Positions 9,506-16,866 of a stretch of 33,719 nucleotides of DNA are shown here, one piece after another; within the stretch, counting starts at the first letter, position 1; each line of letters begins with the position of its first letter. Position numbers and translations under genes: made by a program. The notes under the pieces are model-generated. The model was not told the DNA's origin and did not search any database. It worked only from the letters and a program-made list of their open reading frames with translations. The stretch comes from Bacteroidota bacterium (GTDB lineage: Bacteria; Bacteroidota; Ignavibacteria; UBA10030; SZUA-254), in contig DATDFQ010000064.1 of NCBI GenBank assembly GCA_036522515.1, positions 1 through 33,719 of the forward strand, written 5' to 3'.

Positions 9506-9554
9506 AGGCGGGCAAGCCTGGTTCTAACGAACCGCTCGTCCGCCTTTATTTTTT
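9506..9554 (+). terminator. Rho-independent terminator after the SRPBCC gene
   Basis: Outer stem AGGCGG/CCGCCT (9506-9511 with 9540-9545), inner stem GGTTC/GAACC around TAAC, then TTATTTTTT. Confidence 0.8.
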
Positions 9555-9571
9555 CCCTCCCAGCACCCTCT

Positions 9572-9729
9572 CGTCATGCTGACATGCTCTTTTCTCGTTC
9601 CCACGCTCTGCGTGGGAACGCATATTTCGGCCGCTCCGCGGCCGCGCCTGAATATGCATTCCGGGCGATGCAACACAGGACAATGCCCTAGGGCTCGGTA
9701 GCCGCAGCCTTTAGGCTGCGGTCTTTTTC
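9572..9729. repeat. REP-like palindrome cluster
   Basis: The 333-nt gap 9454-9786 has no gene; apart from the terminator and promoter it holds repeats. A decayed copy of the TCATCCTGACATGCTC family (9572-9590) leads into GTTCCCACGC/GCGTGGGAAC (9594-9623), then a CGGCCGC/GCGGCCG palindrome (about 9628-9645), and the CCGCAGCCTTTAGGCTGCGG element (9697-9729), which ends in CTTTTT. Confidence 0.8.
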
Positions 9730-9751
9730 TGGGTCCCATGCTCTGCCCCGT

Positions 9752-9780
9752 TTTGTTGAGATTCCCCTATTCGTTATATT
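9752..9780 (+). promoter_or_regulatory. Promoter of the YjbH-like barrel gene
   Basis: TTTGTT (9752-9757), 17-nt spacer, TATATT (9775-9780). The expected start would fall at or next to the ATG at 9787, implying a leaderless or nearly leaderless mRNA unless the internal start at 9823 is used. Confidence 0.5.
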
Positions 9781-9786
9781 CGGACC

Positions 9787-10590
9787 ATGAAAACGAACAG
9801 ACGAATCGTGAGGGGCCGTTTTATGACAGCGGCGATGCTGACCTGTCTCTTGCTCGCAAAGGTCGACGGTCCCGCTCTTGCCCAAGGCTCTGCAGGATCC
9901 GATGCCAAACTCGAACCCCGCTACCTCATCGACGTCCCCACCGCAGGAATCCTGGCTCACGGCGAAATTGCTCTGGACATGGATTTCTTCCAGAACGGGG
10001 GATTGCTCACCGGTCTTTCGGTCGGACTATTCAACCGCGTGATGCTCGGCTTATCGTACGGCGGTGAGAGCCTGATCGGTACTGACGCGGCGAACTGGAA
10101 CAAGTCACCCGGCTTCGCGATCAAAGTGCGCGTCATCGAAGAAACCGAGTTCATTCCCGCGATCGCGCTCGGATTCGATTCCCAGGGAAAGGACTTCTAT
10201 GTCGATCGCTACGACCGGTATTCGATCAAATCAATGGGTCTCTATGGTGTCCTGAGCAAGAACTACGAAGCGTGGGGCGATCTAAGCCTCCACGGCGGAG
10301 TGAACTACAGTTTTGAACGGGACGACGGAGACGACGACCCGAACCTCTTCGTCGGACTCGATAAATCGATCGGCCCGGTGGCCGATCTGTTGGCGGAGTA
10401 CAATCTCGGTTGGAATGACAGCAACCATGACGCCCTGGGAAGAGGAAGGGGCTATCTCGATTTCGGAATCCGCACTTCGCTGGGAGGAGGATTGACGATC
10501 GGGTTCAACTTGAAGGATGTTCTGAGGAATCAGCAGGATGTCTCGATCGGTACCCGCACCGTGAAAATCGAGTACATTAAGGATCTCTAA
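9787..10590 (+). CDS. Outer-membrane beta-barrel protein, YjbH-like
   Basis: 267 aa. The N terminus (MKTNRRIVRGRFMTAAML...PALAQ) is a signal peptide with a basic n-region and an AQ end, cut near residue 33. The mature part is a run of short amphipathic beta strands (GEIALDMDFF, LTGLSVGLFNRVMLGLSYGG, FAIKVRVIE) and ends in FNLKDVLRNQQDVSIGTRTVKIEY, similar to the end of YjbH/exopolysaccharide-associated barrels. It probably forms an 8-12-stranded barrel in the outer membrane. No cargo or partner gene is adjacent. Start choice: the ATG at 9787 has no Shine-Dalgarno and lies 7 nt past the -10; the ATG at 9823 has GAGGGG 7 nt before it, but would lose the basic n-region. I prefer 9787. Confidence 0.75.
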   Translation: MKTNRRIVRGRFMTAAMLTCLLLAKVDGPALAQGSAGSDAKLEPRYLIDVPTAGILAHGEIALDMDFFQNGGLLTGLSVGLFNRVMLGLSYGGESLIGTDAANWNKSPGFAIKVRVIEETEFIPAIALGFDSQGKDFYVDRYDRYSIKSMGLYGVLSKNYEAWGDLSLHGGVNYSFERDDGDDDPNLFVGLDKSIGPVADLLAEYNLGWNDSNHDALGRGRGYLDFGIRTSLGGGLTIGFNLKDVLRNQQDVSIGTRTVKIEYIKDL

Positions 10591-10707
10591 TGTACTTAAA
10601 TTTCAACAGTTAGCCAGAATCTGTCTTATTCGGCATACATTCCCGTGAGGGGTGGAACGAACACCCTCAAAATTGTTGTTTTTAGGTTAGGATGTGACTA
10701 AATTTAC

Positions 10708-10740
10708 TTGAAAACCCTCGCGATTCTGGCACTAATATTG
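10708..10740 (+). promoter_or_regulatory. Probable promoter of the Tyr-rich lipoprotein gene
   Basis: TTGAAA (10708-10713), 19-nt spacer, TAATATTG (10733-10740), which fits the Bacteroidota -33/-7 pattern (TTG...TAnnTTTG) better than the sigma70 spacing. The predicted leader of about 36 nt ends at the ATG at 10782. Confidence 0.4.
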
Positions 10741-10781
10741 CAGCCCTCCTGAGGAGAATTAATAGAAAGTTGAGGCTAATT

Positions 10782-11768
10782 ATGACGAAACAAGTAAGAC
10801 TTTTGGGATGCTTGGCTGCACTTGGATTGTTCCTTGTCCTTTTCCCGGGCTGCTACACTCAGATGGCGTCAACACGGGGAGACGATGAGCGCGGTGAAGA
10901 CCACGGATATCAGTCTCAGGGGCAGTATCAGGATAGCAGCTACGCCGAACAGAATGATCGGCGCGATACCGATGATTACTACGGATACGACGATCAATGG
11001 CATAACCGCGGGTACGTAGGGTTTGCGTACTACTATCCGCCTTCCTACTGCTGGCCTTCGTATGCGTTTAACGCAGCGTACTACGATCCATGGGCTTTCA
11101 ATTTTGGATTCAGCTACGGCTACGGCGGCGGCTTCTACACACCGTATCCCTATGCGTATGCCGGATACTACTCTCCCTACTATCCTTACGGCTACTACCC
11201 CAACGCTTATTACAAGTACAGCTATGCCTCAAATCCTTATCACCGGGGCGTTCGATCCTTCGGCGATACACGCGGTGTGAGCGGTGGCGGACGCGGTGTG
11301 ACGACAAGCCCCAACGGGTACGTCGCTCCGCCGGTTGTTAACACCGATCGCGGAGGATACAATTTCCCGACGGGTGCGCGACTGAATCCCACCGGCACTC
11401 CCGCATCGCACGGCTCCACGCCATCGACGGTCAACCCGCGCTCCACATCCCCACAGAGAAGCGCTTCGGTGCGCGGCAGCTCCAAGTCGGCAAACGGCCG
11501 GTCTGGTCCTGCAGTCCGGGGATGGGGTGGTCGGCGTGGTGTAGTGCAAACGGACCCCCGAAGAGAAACACCATCAACAAAGCCCGCGGGTCGCGGAACA
11601 CAGCAGGCAGCTCCATCCACACCGAGGAGCAATGGCGGTGGACGTGAATCCGGAGTCCAGCGCGGCAACAGCACACCGGCTCCCCGCCCGCAGGCGCCGA
11701 GCACACCTCCCTCCGGCGGTGGCCGGAGCGGCGGAAGCGGCAGACATGATGGCAGCGGCCGCCGTTAA
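10782..11768 (+). CDS. Tyr/Gly/Pro-rich low-complexity lipoprotein
   Basis: 328 aa from the ATG at 10782, with GAGG 6 nt upstream; a TTG four codons earlier (10770) is the alternative. The N terminus is a lipoprotein signal ending LFLVLFPGC, with the lipidated Cys near residue 24. Then come three compositional zones: a charged, Asp/Gln-rich spacer (about 25-70); a Tyr-rich zone (about 75-155) made of YYYPPSY, YGYGGGFYTPYPYAY and YYSPYYPYGYY type repeats; and a basic, Ser/Pro/Gly/Arg-rich disordered tail with GGGRSGGSGR near the end. No enzymatic domain is visible. It is probably surface- or periplasm-exposed, and sticky or structural by composition. Function unknown. Confidence 0.8.
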   Translation: MTKQVRLLGCLAALGLFLVLFPGCYTQMASTRGDDERGEDHGYQSQGQYQDSSYAEQNDRRDTDDYYGYDDQWHNRGYVGFAYYYPPSYCWPSYAFNAAYYDPWAFNFGFSYGYGGGFYTPYPYAYAGYYSPYYPYGYYPNAYYKYSYASNPYHRGVRSFGDTRGVSGGGRGVTTSPNGYVAPPVVNTDRGGYNFPTGARLNPTGTPASHGSTPSTVNPRSTSPQRSASVRGSSKSANGRSGPAVRGWGGRRGVVQTDPRRETPSTKPAGRGTQQAAPSTPRSNGGGRESGVQRGNSTPAPRPQAPSTPPSGGGRSGGSGRHDGSGRR

Positions 11769-11776
11769 GTAGGTAT

Positions 11777-11811
11777 GTCATCCTGAGGGAGCATAGCGAC
11801 CGAAGGATCTT
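11777..11811 (+). repeat. REP-like element, family A, diverged copy
   Basis: GTCATCCTGAGG... GACCGAAGGATCTT, a longer variant with an insertion in the loop, 8 nt after the lipoprotein stop. The other copies in this orientation read TCATCCTGAGCGAAGCGAAG followed by GATCT. Confidence 0.75.
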
Positions 11812-11865
11812 CCACGTCGATTTGCTCAATATAAAGCACTCGAACTTTCTTCTACTAATGGGGCT

Positions 11866-13305
11866 ATGAAAAAGACTATCTCGATATCTACACTCCTCAT
11901 CATCTGCACGCTTTGTTTATCTCTCAAGACATACTCCCAGTTTCCCGAAGATGTTCTGCGCCTCTCGACGCCGGGGTTCGGAGTCGGGGCGAGGTCGATC
12001 GGCCTGGGAATGGCCTACACGGGAGTCGCGAATGATTTTTCCGCGGCTTACTACAACCCGGCCGGGCTCGCTCAGCTTCGGATGAACGAAGTGTCGGTCG
12101 GTTTGCAGAACGTTTCGTTCGGAAACACCGGCTCGTTCTTCACGAACGACCAGTCGCTGACCAACAGCGGAACCAACCTTAACAGCCTCGGCCTCGTCTA
12201 CGCGGTGCCGACTAAGAAGGGGAGTTTTGTCCTCGCGATCGGCTATAACAGGCAATCCGATTTTACCACCGGATTGTCGTTCGCGGGTTTCAATCCCAAC
12301 AGCAGCATCGTTCAGTCATTCGCTCCCGACGGAGGGTTGACTCCCAATCCGTCAGGCAATCTTGCCTACGAGCTCTATCTTGCGAACGCCGATTCGATCG
12401 GTCCCAACACGTACAGGTGGGACAGCAAGATCACGGACAACGTGACGCAGAGCGGAAAGGTGCTTGAAAGCGGCGGACTGAATCACGTCTCGTTCTCCGG
12501 CGCAGTCGAGACGGCAAAGGATCTCTACCTCGGTCTCACGGTGAATATCCTCTCCGGTTCATACAACTACCAGAGGAATTACTACGAAGATGATTTGAGA
12601 AATATCTACACGACTTCGCCGTTCGACTTGAGATCGCTTTCGTTGCTGGAGACTGTGGAGAGCGACTTGAGCGGCTTCAACGCGAACCTGGGGTTCCTCT
12701 ACAAGTTCGGAGAGAACAGCCGCGTCGGTATCTCGGTGAAAACCCCGTCGTGGATAACTGTGTCGGAAGTCTATTCGCAATCGGGGTCAAGCGATTTCGA
12801 CAATAACGACCATTTCGAGTATGTCGTTGCCGACCGGGTGCATAATGAGTATGATGTGACGACGCCCTTTGTCTTCTCAGCCGGACTCTCGTACGGGATC
12901 CGGAACGTGATGCTCACGGCCGATCTCGACTACACTGATTGGACCCAGATGGAATTCCGGAATGCGAATTCCACCCTTCTGAGTTACAATACGCAGATTA
13001 AGGAGGAGTTTCAGCCGACGGCGGACATTCACATCGGCGCTGAATTTGAACCGATCGCCGGTTCGCTTCAACTCCGCGGCGGATTCGCCTATCTGAGGTC
13101 CCCGTATCAGAACGATCCCGCGAACTTCGACAAGAAGTATATCACGGCAGGAGCGGGATTCCTTGTGGCGGACGCCATCGCCATCGATCTCGCCTTCGCG
13201 CACGGGTACTGGAAGAACTTCCGCGTGAACTATGATGCGACCTCGCGGGTGGATGAAGATATTACGACCAACAATTTGATCGGAACAGTCTCGTACCGGT
13301 TCTGA
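11866..13305 (+). CDS. Outer-membrane transport protein, OmpP1/FadL/TodX family
   Basis: 479 aa with a signal peptide (MKKTISISTLLIICTLCLSLKTYSQ). The mature start (FPEDVLRLSTPGFGVGARSIGLGMAYTGVANDFSAAYYNPAGLAQL) has the family hallmark: an aromatic/Gly segment then NPAGL, which forms the N-terminal hatch. The rest alternates beta strands and extracellular loops, closing with a C-terminal Phe (GTVSYRF), the usual barrel-assembly signal. FadL-type barrels move hydrophobic compounds such as fatty acids and aromatic hydrocarbons across the outer membrane by lateral diffusion; the cargo here is unknown. Only a weak Shine-Dalgarno is seen. A REP and a strong hairpin follow the stop. Confidence 0.88.
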   Translation: MKKTISISTLLIICTLCLSLKTYSQFPEDVLRLSTPGFGVGARSIGLGMAYTGVANDFSAAYYNPAGLAQLRMNEVSVGLQNVSFGNTGSFFTNDQSLTNSGTNLNSLGLVYAVPTKKGSFVLAIGYNRQSDFTTGLSFAGFNPNSSIVQSFAPDGGLTPNPSGNLAYELYLANADSIGPNTYRWDSKITDNVTQSGKVLESGGLNHVSFSGAVETAKDLYLGLTVNILSGSYNYQRNYYEDDLRNIYTTSPFDLRSLSLLETVESDLSGFNANLGFLYKFGENSRVGISVKTPSWITVSEVYSQSGSSDFDNNDHFEYVVADRVHNEYDVTTPFVFSAGLSYGIRNVMLTADLDYTDWTQMEFRNANSTLLSYNTQIKEEFQPTADIHIGAEFEPIAGSLQLRGGFAYLRSPYQNDPANFDKKYITAGAGFLVADAIAIDLAFAHGYWKNFRVNYDATSRVDEDITTNNLIGTVSYRF

Positions 13306-13335
13306 CGGCTTCAGCGTCATCCCATTACTCAGATC

Positions 13336-13366
13336 GTCATCCCGACATGCTTTAGGTCGGGATCTT
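13336..13366. repeat. REP-like element, family B
   Basis: GTCATCCCGACATGCTTTAG then GTCGGGATCTT; a 7-bp stem TCCCGAC/GTCGGGA. It is nearly identical to 2991-3020. Confidence 0.8.
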
Positions 13367-13378
13367 AATTCTTATCCT

Positions 13379-13407
13379 TTGCAATAGATTCGCGAATCGA
13401 GTATATT
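13379..13407 (+). promoter_or_regulatory. Promoter-like element upstream of the acylase operon
   Basis: TTGCAA (13379-13384), 17-nt spacer, TATATT (13402-13407). The hairpin at 13408-13449 begins at the very next base, so a transcript from here would start inside its 5' arm. Confidence 0.5.
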
Positions 13408-13456
13408 AATCCCGCCCCTTTGCCGGACAACCGGTGTGAGGGCGGGATTTTTATTT
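13408..13456. terminator. Hairpin with T-run (terminator or attenuator)
   Basis: Perfect 10-bp stem AATCCCGCCC (13408-13417) with GGGCGGGATT (13440-13449), followed by TTTATTTAT. It could end the FadL-family transcript, or act on a short transcript started by the promoter directly before it. Confidence 0.6.
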
Positions 13457-13507
13457 ATCCCTCTCCGCAAATCATCATAGCCGACATCCTGGCATACCAC
13501 CCGCCCT

Positions 13508-13564
13508 GTCATCCTGAGCACATTCGCTCCTTCCATTGTCATCCTGAGCGAAGCGAAGGATCTC
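13508..13564 (+). repeat. REP-like element, family A: half copy plus full copy
   Basis: A half copy GTCATCCTGAG (13508-13518), then a full copy at 13538-13564 reading TCATCCTGAGCGAAGCGAAG and GATCTC. Here the repeat is not the ribosome site of the next gene, which has its own AGGAG at 13582. Confidence 0.8.
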
Positions 13565-13595
13565 TCCCCTCAATCCCAATCAGGAGCATCGTCAG

Positions 13596-16085
13596 TTGAG
13601 CCAGGCAGCAAAAATCGCCGCCGGCATCGGAGCGGTCGTGCTGATCACGCTGATCGCCGCTGTCTTCTTTCTCCGCCACCTCGTCGTCAAGTCATTTCCC
13701 CAGACCGATGGAAACATCAACGTTCCAGGGCTTCACTCCGCCGCGGACGTCTATCGCGACGACTATGGAATTCCGCATATCAAGGCGCAGGATGACCACG
13801 ACCTGATGTTTACGGTCGGATACGTCCACGCACAGGACCGGCTCTGGCAGATGGACCTGATGAGGCGCGCGGGGGAAGGGCGGCTTTCTGAGATCTTTGG
13901 CCCCAAGACACTGGAGTATGACGAGCTGTTCAGAACGCTCAACCTTGCAGGAGTTTCCGATAAACTGATGGAAAAGCTCCACCCGGATGCGTGGGGAATG
14001 CTCCAGGCGTATGCCGACGGAGTCAACGCATTCATTGACACGCACGCCGGAAAATTCCCGATCGAGTTCGACATGCTCCGTTACCGGCCGGAGCATTGGG
14101 ATGTCCGGCACAGCCTTCTGATCGGTAGACTGATCGCATGGGATCTCAATCTTGCCTGGTGGACTGACCTGACATACGGAGAGATTGCCGCGAAGGTCCC
14201 TCAGGATAAACTTGATCAGATCATCCCGACGTATCCCGATAGTATTCCGACGACCGTTCACGGTTCCGGCAAAAAAGGAGTCGCGGCGGAACACCGCCTC
14301 GAAACGCCTTCCTTGTCGACAGCGATTTCCCTAAGAGACGTTCAGGATTTCCAGGATTTCATGGCAATCGGCAGATCCTACCGGGAATACTTCGGCCTGG
14401 GCCCGCTGGGAGGCGGAAGCAACGGCTGGGTCGTCAATGGATCGAAGTCGGTGAGCGGCAAACCGCTCCTGGCCAACGATCCGCACCTTGCCATGCCGGC
14501 CCCCTCCCGCTGGTATGAGCTCCACCTCTCCGCCCCGGGATGGAACGTGTCGGGTGTTTCGCTTCCCGGAGCGCCGGTGGTCGTGATCGGGCATAACGAT
14601 CACATCTCCTGGGGGTTGACAAACGCGATGATCGATGACGCCGACTTCTATGTCGAGCGCCTTGACACCACAAAACACGGCGAGGCGTATTTCTTTGAGA
14701 AATCGTCGATCCCGTTCGACCAGCGCGATGAGACGATTCGGATCGGAAGCTCGGATAGTATGACCATCAAAGTGCGCTCGAGCCGGCATGGGCCGATCGT
14801 GAACGATGTCCATCCGATGCATAAACACAATGATCAGGACACGCTCTATCACCGCGCACCTCTGGCGATGCGATGGACGGGCCTCGAGGTGAGCGATGAG
14901 ATGTACGGGTTCTATTTGATGGATCGCGCTTCGAACCGGACAGAATTCGAGCGAGGGTTGCGCGAAATTGCCGTCCCCGGGCAGTCTGTTGTCTACGCGG
15001 ACGTGGAGGGAAACATCGGGTACTGGACGACCGGACATATCCCTATCAGGGGTAATCAGAATGCGATGCTGCCCCTCCCCGGCTGGACGGGGGATGCCGA
15101 ATGGAAAGGATATGTGCCGTTCGATGATCTTCCCCGGACGTTCAATCCACCCGAGGGGATGATCGCGTGCGCCAATCAGAAAATCGCCGATAAATCGTTC
15201 CCGCATTACATCTCGACTCTCTGGGAGCCTCCTTCGAGGATCCAGCGGATCCTGCAGCTCCTCGGCTCGGCGGACAAGTTCACCCCAGAAGATTTTAAAC
15301 AGTTCCAGCATGACGAGGTTTCTCTCTATGCGAGGGACCTCACCGGACACATCCTCCATGCGTATGACAGCGTGAAGGTCGAAGATCCCGATGTCGCGAG
15401 CGCGCTGGCATACCTGAGGAACTGGGATTACAAGTTCGCCCAGTCGGATGTCGTCACCGCCATATTCAATTCATTCTTCGTTCACCTGATTCATAACACG
15501 TACGAAGATGAAATGGGGCCGGGTCTGTTCCGCGACTTTGTGTTTTTTGACGCAATTCCGTATCGTGTTACGAGCCAGCTCCTCGCGCGGGACAGCTCCT
15601 CGTGGTTCGATGATGTCCGTACGCCGGAGCACGAGACGAAGAATGAGATAGTACGGAAGAGCCTCGCCGACGCGCTCGATGAATTGCGGCATTCACTCGG
15701 CAATGAAATGAAAACCTGGAGATGGGGGGTACTGCATACCGTGACGTTCTCGCATCCCATCGGATCGGTCAAGCCGCTCGATCGAATATTCAATATCGGT
15801 CCTTTTCCGATCGGAGGAGGGGCGACGACCGTGGGGAAGACAGAGTTTCGGCTCGCGACGCCGTATGCGGTGGCCGTAGGTCCGACTCTCCGGCAGGTGA
15901 TCGACATGGCGGAACCGCTCGATGCGGACATGGTGATCACATCCGGTGAGTCCGGACAGCCGCTCCTTACACACTATAACGATCAGTCGCCGCTCTGGCT
16001 AACCGGCGGATACTACCGCGTGACGATGAACTGGAAGGAGATTCAGAAATCGCCCTGGGACCACCTGACGTTGAAACCTCAATGA
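13596..16085 (+). CDS. Penicillin-acylase-family N-terminal-nucleophile hydrolase
   Basis: 829 aa. The start is TTG at 13596, supported by AGGAG at 13582-13586 (9 nt away) and by the signal-anchor it preserves (KIAAGIGAVVLITLIAAVFF); no in-frame ATG exists before the conserved region. Family features: VYRDDYGIPHIKA, VGYVHAQDRLWQMDLMRRAGEGRLSEIFG in the alpha chain, a linker (about 215-262), then the autocatalytic site GGGSNGW, in which Ser275 becomes the N-terminal nucleophile of the beta chain, followed by NDPHL and HISWGLTNA. Such enzymes hydrolyse amide bonds of beta-lactams, acyl-homoserine lactones or N-acyl amino acids in the periplasm; the substrate cannot be told. It is first in an apparent operon with the sirtuin (40 nt) and pyruvate kinase. 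Confidence 0.9.
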   Translation: MSQAAKIAAGIGAVVLITLIAAVFFLRHLVVKSFPQTDGNINVPGLHSAADVYRDDYGIPHIKAQDDHDLMFTVGYVHAQDRLWQMDLMRRAGEGRLSEIFGPKTLEYDELFRTLNLAGVSDKLMEKLHPDAWGMLQAYADGVNAFIDTHAGKFPIEFDMLRYRPEHWDVRHSLLIGRLIAWDLNLAWWTDLTYGEIAAKVPQDKLDQIIPTYPDSIPTTVHGSGKKGVAAEHRLETPSLSTAISLRDVQDFQDFMAIGRSYREYFGLGPLGGGSNGWVVNGSKSVSGKPLLANDPHLAMPAPSRWYELHLSAPGWNVSGVSLPGAPVVVIGHNDHISWGLTNAMIDDADFYVERLDTTKHGEAYFFEKSSIPFDQRDETIRIGSSDSMTIKVRSSRHGPIVNDVHPMHKHNDQDTLYHRAPLAMRWTGLEVSDEMYGFYLMDRASNRTEFERGLREIAVPGQSVVYADVEGNIGYWTTGHIPIRGNQNAMLPLPGWTGDAEWKGYVPFDDLPRTFNPPEGMIACANQKIADKSFPHYISTLWEPPSRIQRILQLLGSADKFTPEDFKQFQHDEVSLYARDLTGHILHAYDSVKVEDPDVASALAYLRNWDYKFAQSDVVTAIFNSFFVHLIHNTYEDEMGPGLFRDFVFFDAIPYRVTSQLLARDSSSWFDDVRTPEHETKNEIVRKSLADALDELRHSLGNEMKTWRWGVLHTVTFSHPIGSVKPLDRIFNIGPFPIGGGATTVGKTEFRLATPYAVAVGPTLRQVIDMAEPLDADMVITSGESGQPLLTHYNDQSPLWLTGGYYRVTMNWKEIQKSPWDHLTLKPQ

Positions 16086-16094
16086 TTGCTCATT

Positions 16095-16120
16095 GTCATC
16101 CTGAGCGCAGCGAAGGATCT
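16095..16120 (+). repeat. REP-like element, family A, supplying the ribosome-binding site of the sirtuin gene
   Basis: GTCATCCTGAGCGCAGCGAA then GGATCT. Its 3' end GAAGGA (16112-16117) lies 8 nt before the sirtuin ATG at 16126, ideal for a Shine-Dalgarno; no other candidate is present in the 40-nt gap. Confidence 0.75.
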
Positions 16121-16125
16121 TCTTT

Positions 16126-16866
16126 ATGATTTCCCCAAAACTTATAAACAAACTCCAATCTGCCGACTCAGTCGCTGTCTTCACCGGCGCGGGAATTTCC
16201 GCCGAAAGCGGAGTCCCGACCTTCCGGGGAGACGAAGGAATCTGGAAGAAATTCAAGCCGGAAGAGCTTGCGAATTTCGATGCCTTCATGAAGAACTCCG
16301 AGCTTGTCTGGGAGTGGTACAAAGCGCGCAAGAAGATCATCGCCTCGGTGCAGCCGAATCCCGGGCATGTGGCCCTTGCGGATATGGAGCAACGGTTCCG
16401 GAAGTTTTCCGTCATCACGCAGAATATCGACAACCTCCACCAGCGGGCTGGAAGCAAGCAGGTGTACGAGCTTCACGGAAATATCGAGCGAAATTACTGC
16501 GTCAGTTGCGGGAAGCTGTTCCCTGACGAACGGATCATGAGCGAACCGGCGGTGCCTCGATGCGGCTCCTGCGGAGGGCTTGTGCGGCCGGATGTCGTCT
16601 GGTTCGGAGAGATGTTGCCCGCCGATCAGTGGGATAAGAGTGTCGAGGCGGCCGAACGCGCGGAGCTCTTTCTCTCGATTGGAACATCCGCAGTCGTCTT
16701 TCCGGCGGCATCGCTCCCCGGGATTGCAAAGCTGGCGGGCGCGTACGTCGTGGAAATCAACCTGGAACGGACCGATCTCAGTCCGATCGCGGACGAGGTG
16801 ATTCTCGGGCGTTCCGGTGATATCCTCCCGCAGCTTCTCCAACAATGCCCCCAGGAATCCGCATGA
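16126..16866 (+). CDS. cobB: NAD-dependent protein deacylase, SIR2 family, Sirt5-like (class III)
   Basis: 246 aa, full length for the family. NAD-binding GAGISAESGVPTFRG at 21-35, TQNID at 98-102, catalytic H117 (ELHG), and a zinc site C125/C128/C146/C149. Y65 and R68 in WEWYKARKK match the Y-x-x-R pair that binds the carboxylate of succinyl- or malonyl-lysine in Sirt5 and bacterial CobB, so desuccinylase/demalonylase activity is predicted besides deacetylation. It acts in the cytoplasm, releasing nicotinamide and O-acyl-ADP-ribose. The gene follows the acylase by 40 nt and overlaps pyruvate kinase by ATGA, indicating translational coupling. Its Shine-Dalgarno comes from a REP-like repeat. 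Confidence 0.93.
   Translation: MISPKLINKLQSADSVAVFTGAGISAESGVPTFRGDEGIWKKFKPEELANFDAFMKNSELVWEWYKARKKIIASVQPNPGHVALADMEQRFRKFSVITQNIDNLHQRAGSKQVYELHGNIERNYCVSCGKLFPDERIMSEPAVPRCGSCGGLVRPDVVWFGEMLPADQWDKSVEAAERAELFLSIGTSAVVFPAASLPGIAKLAGAYVVEINLERTDLSPIADEVILGRSGDILPQLLQQCPQESA

Noticed and set aside
14331..15359. Open frame of 342 codons on the minus strand
   Set aside because: It lies fully antisense to the penicillin-acylase gene, whose motifs are intact; GC-rich codons produce such shadow frames. The same applies to 6414-7178, 7312-7926, 16168-16920, 18727-19596 and 22762-23595.
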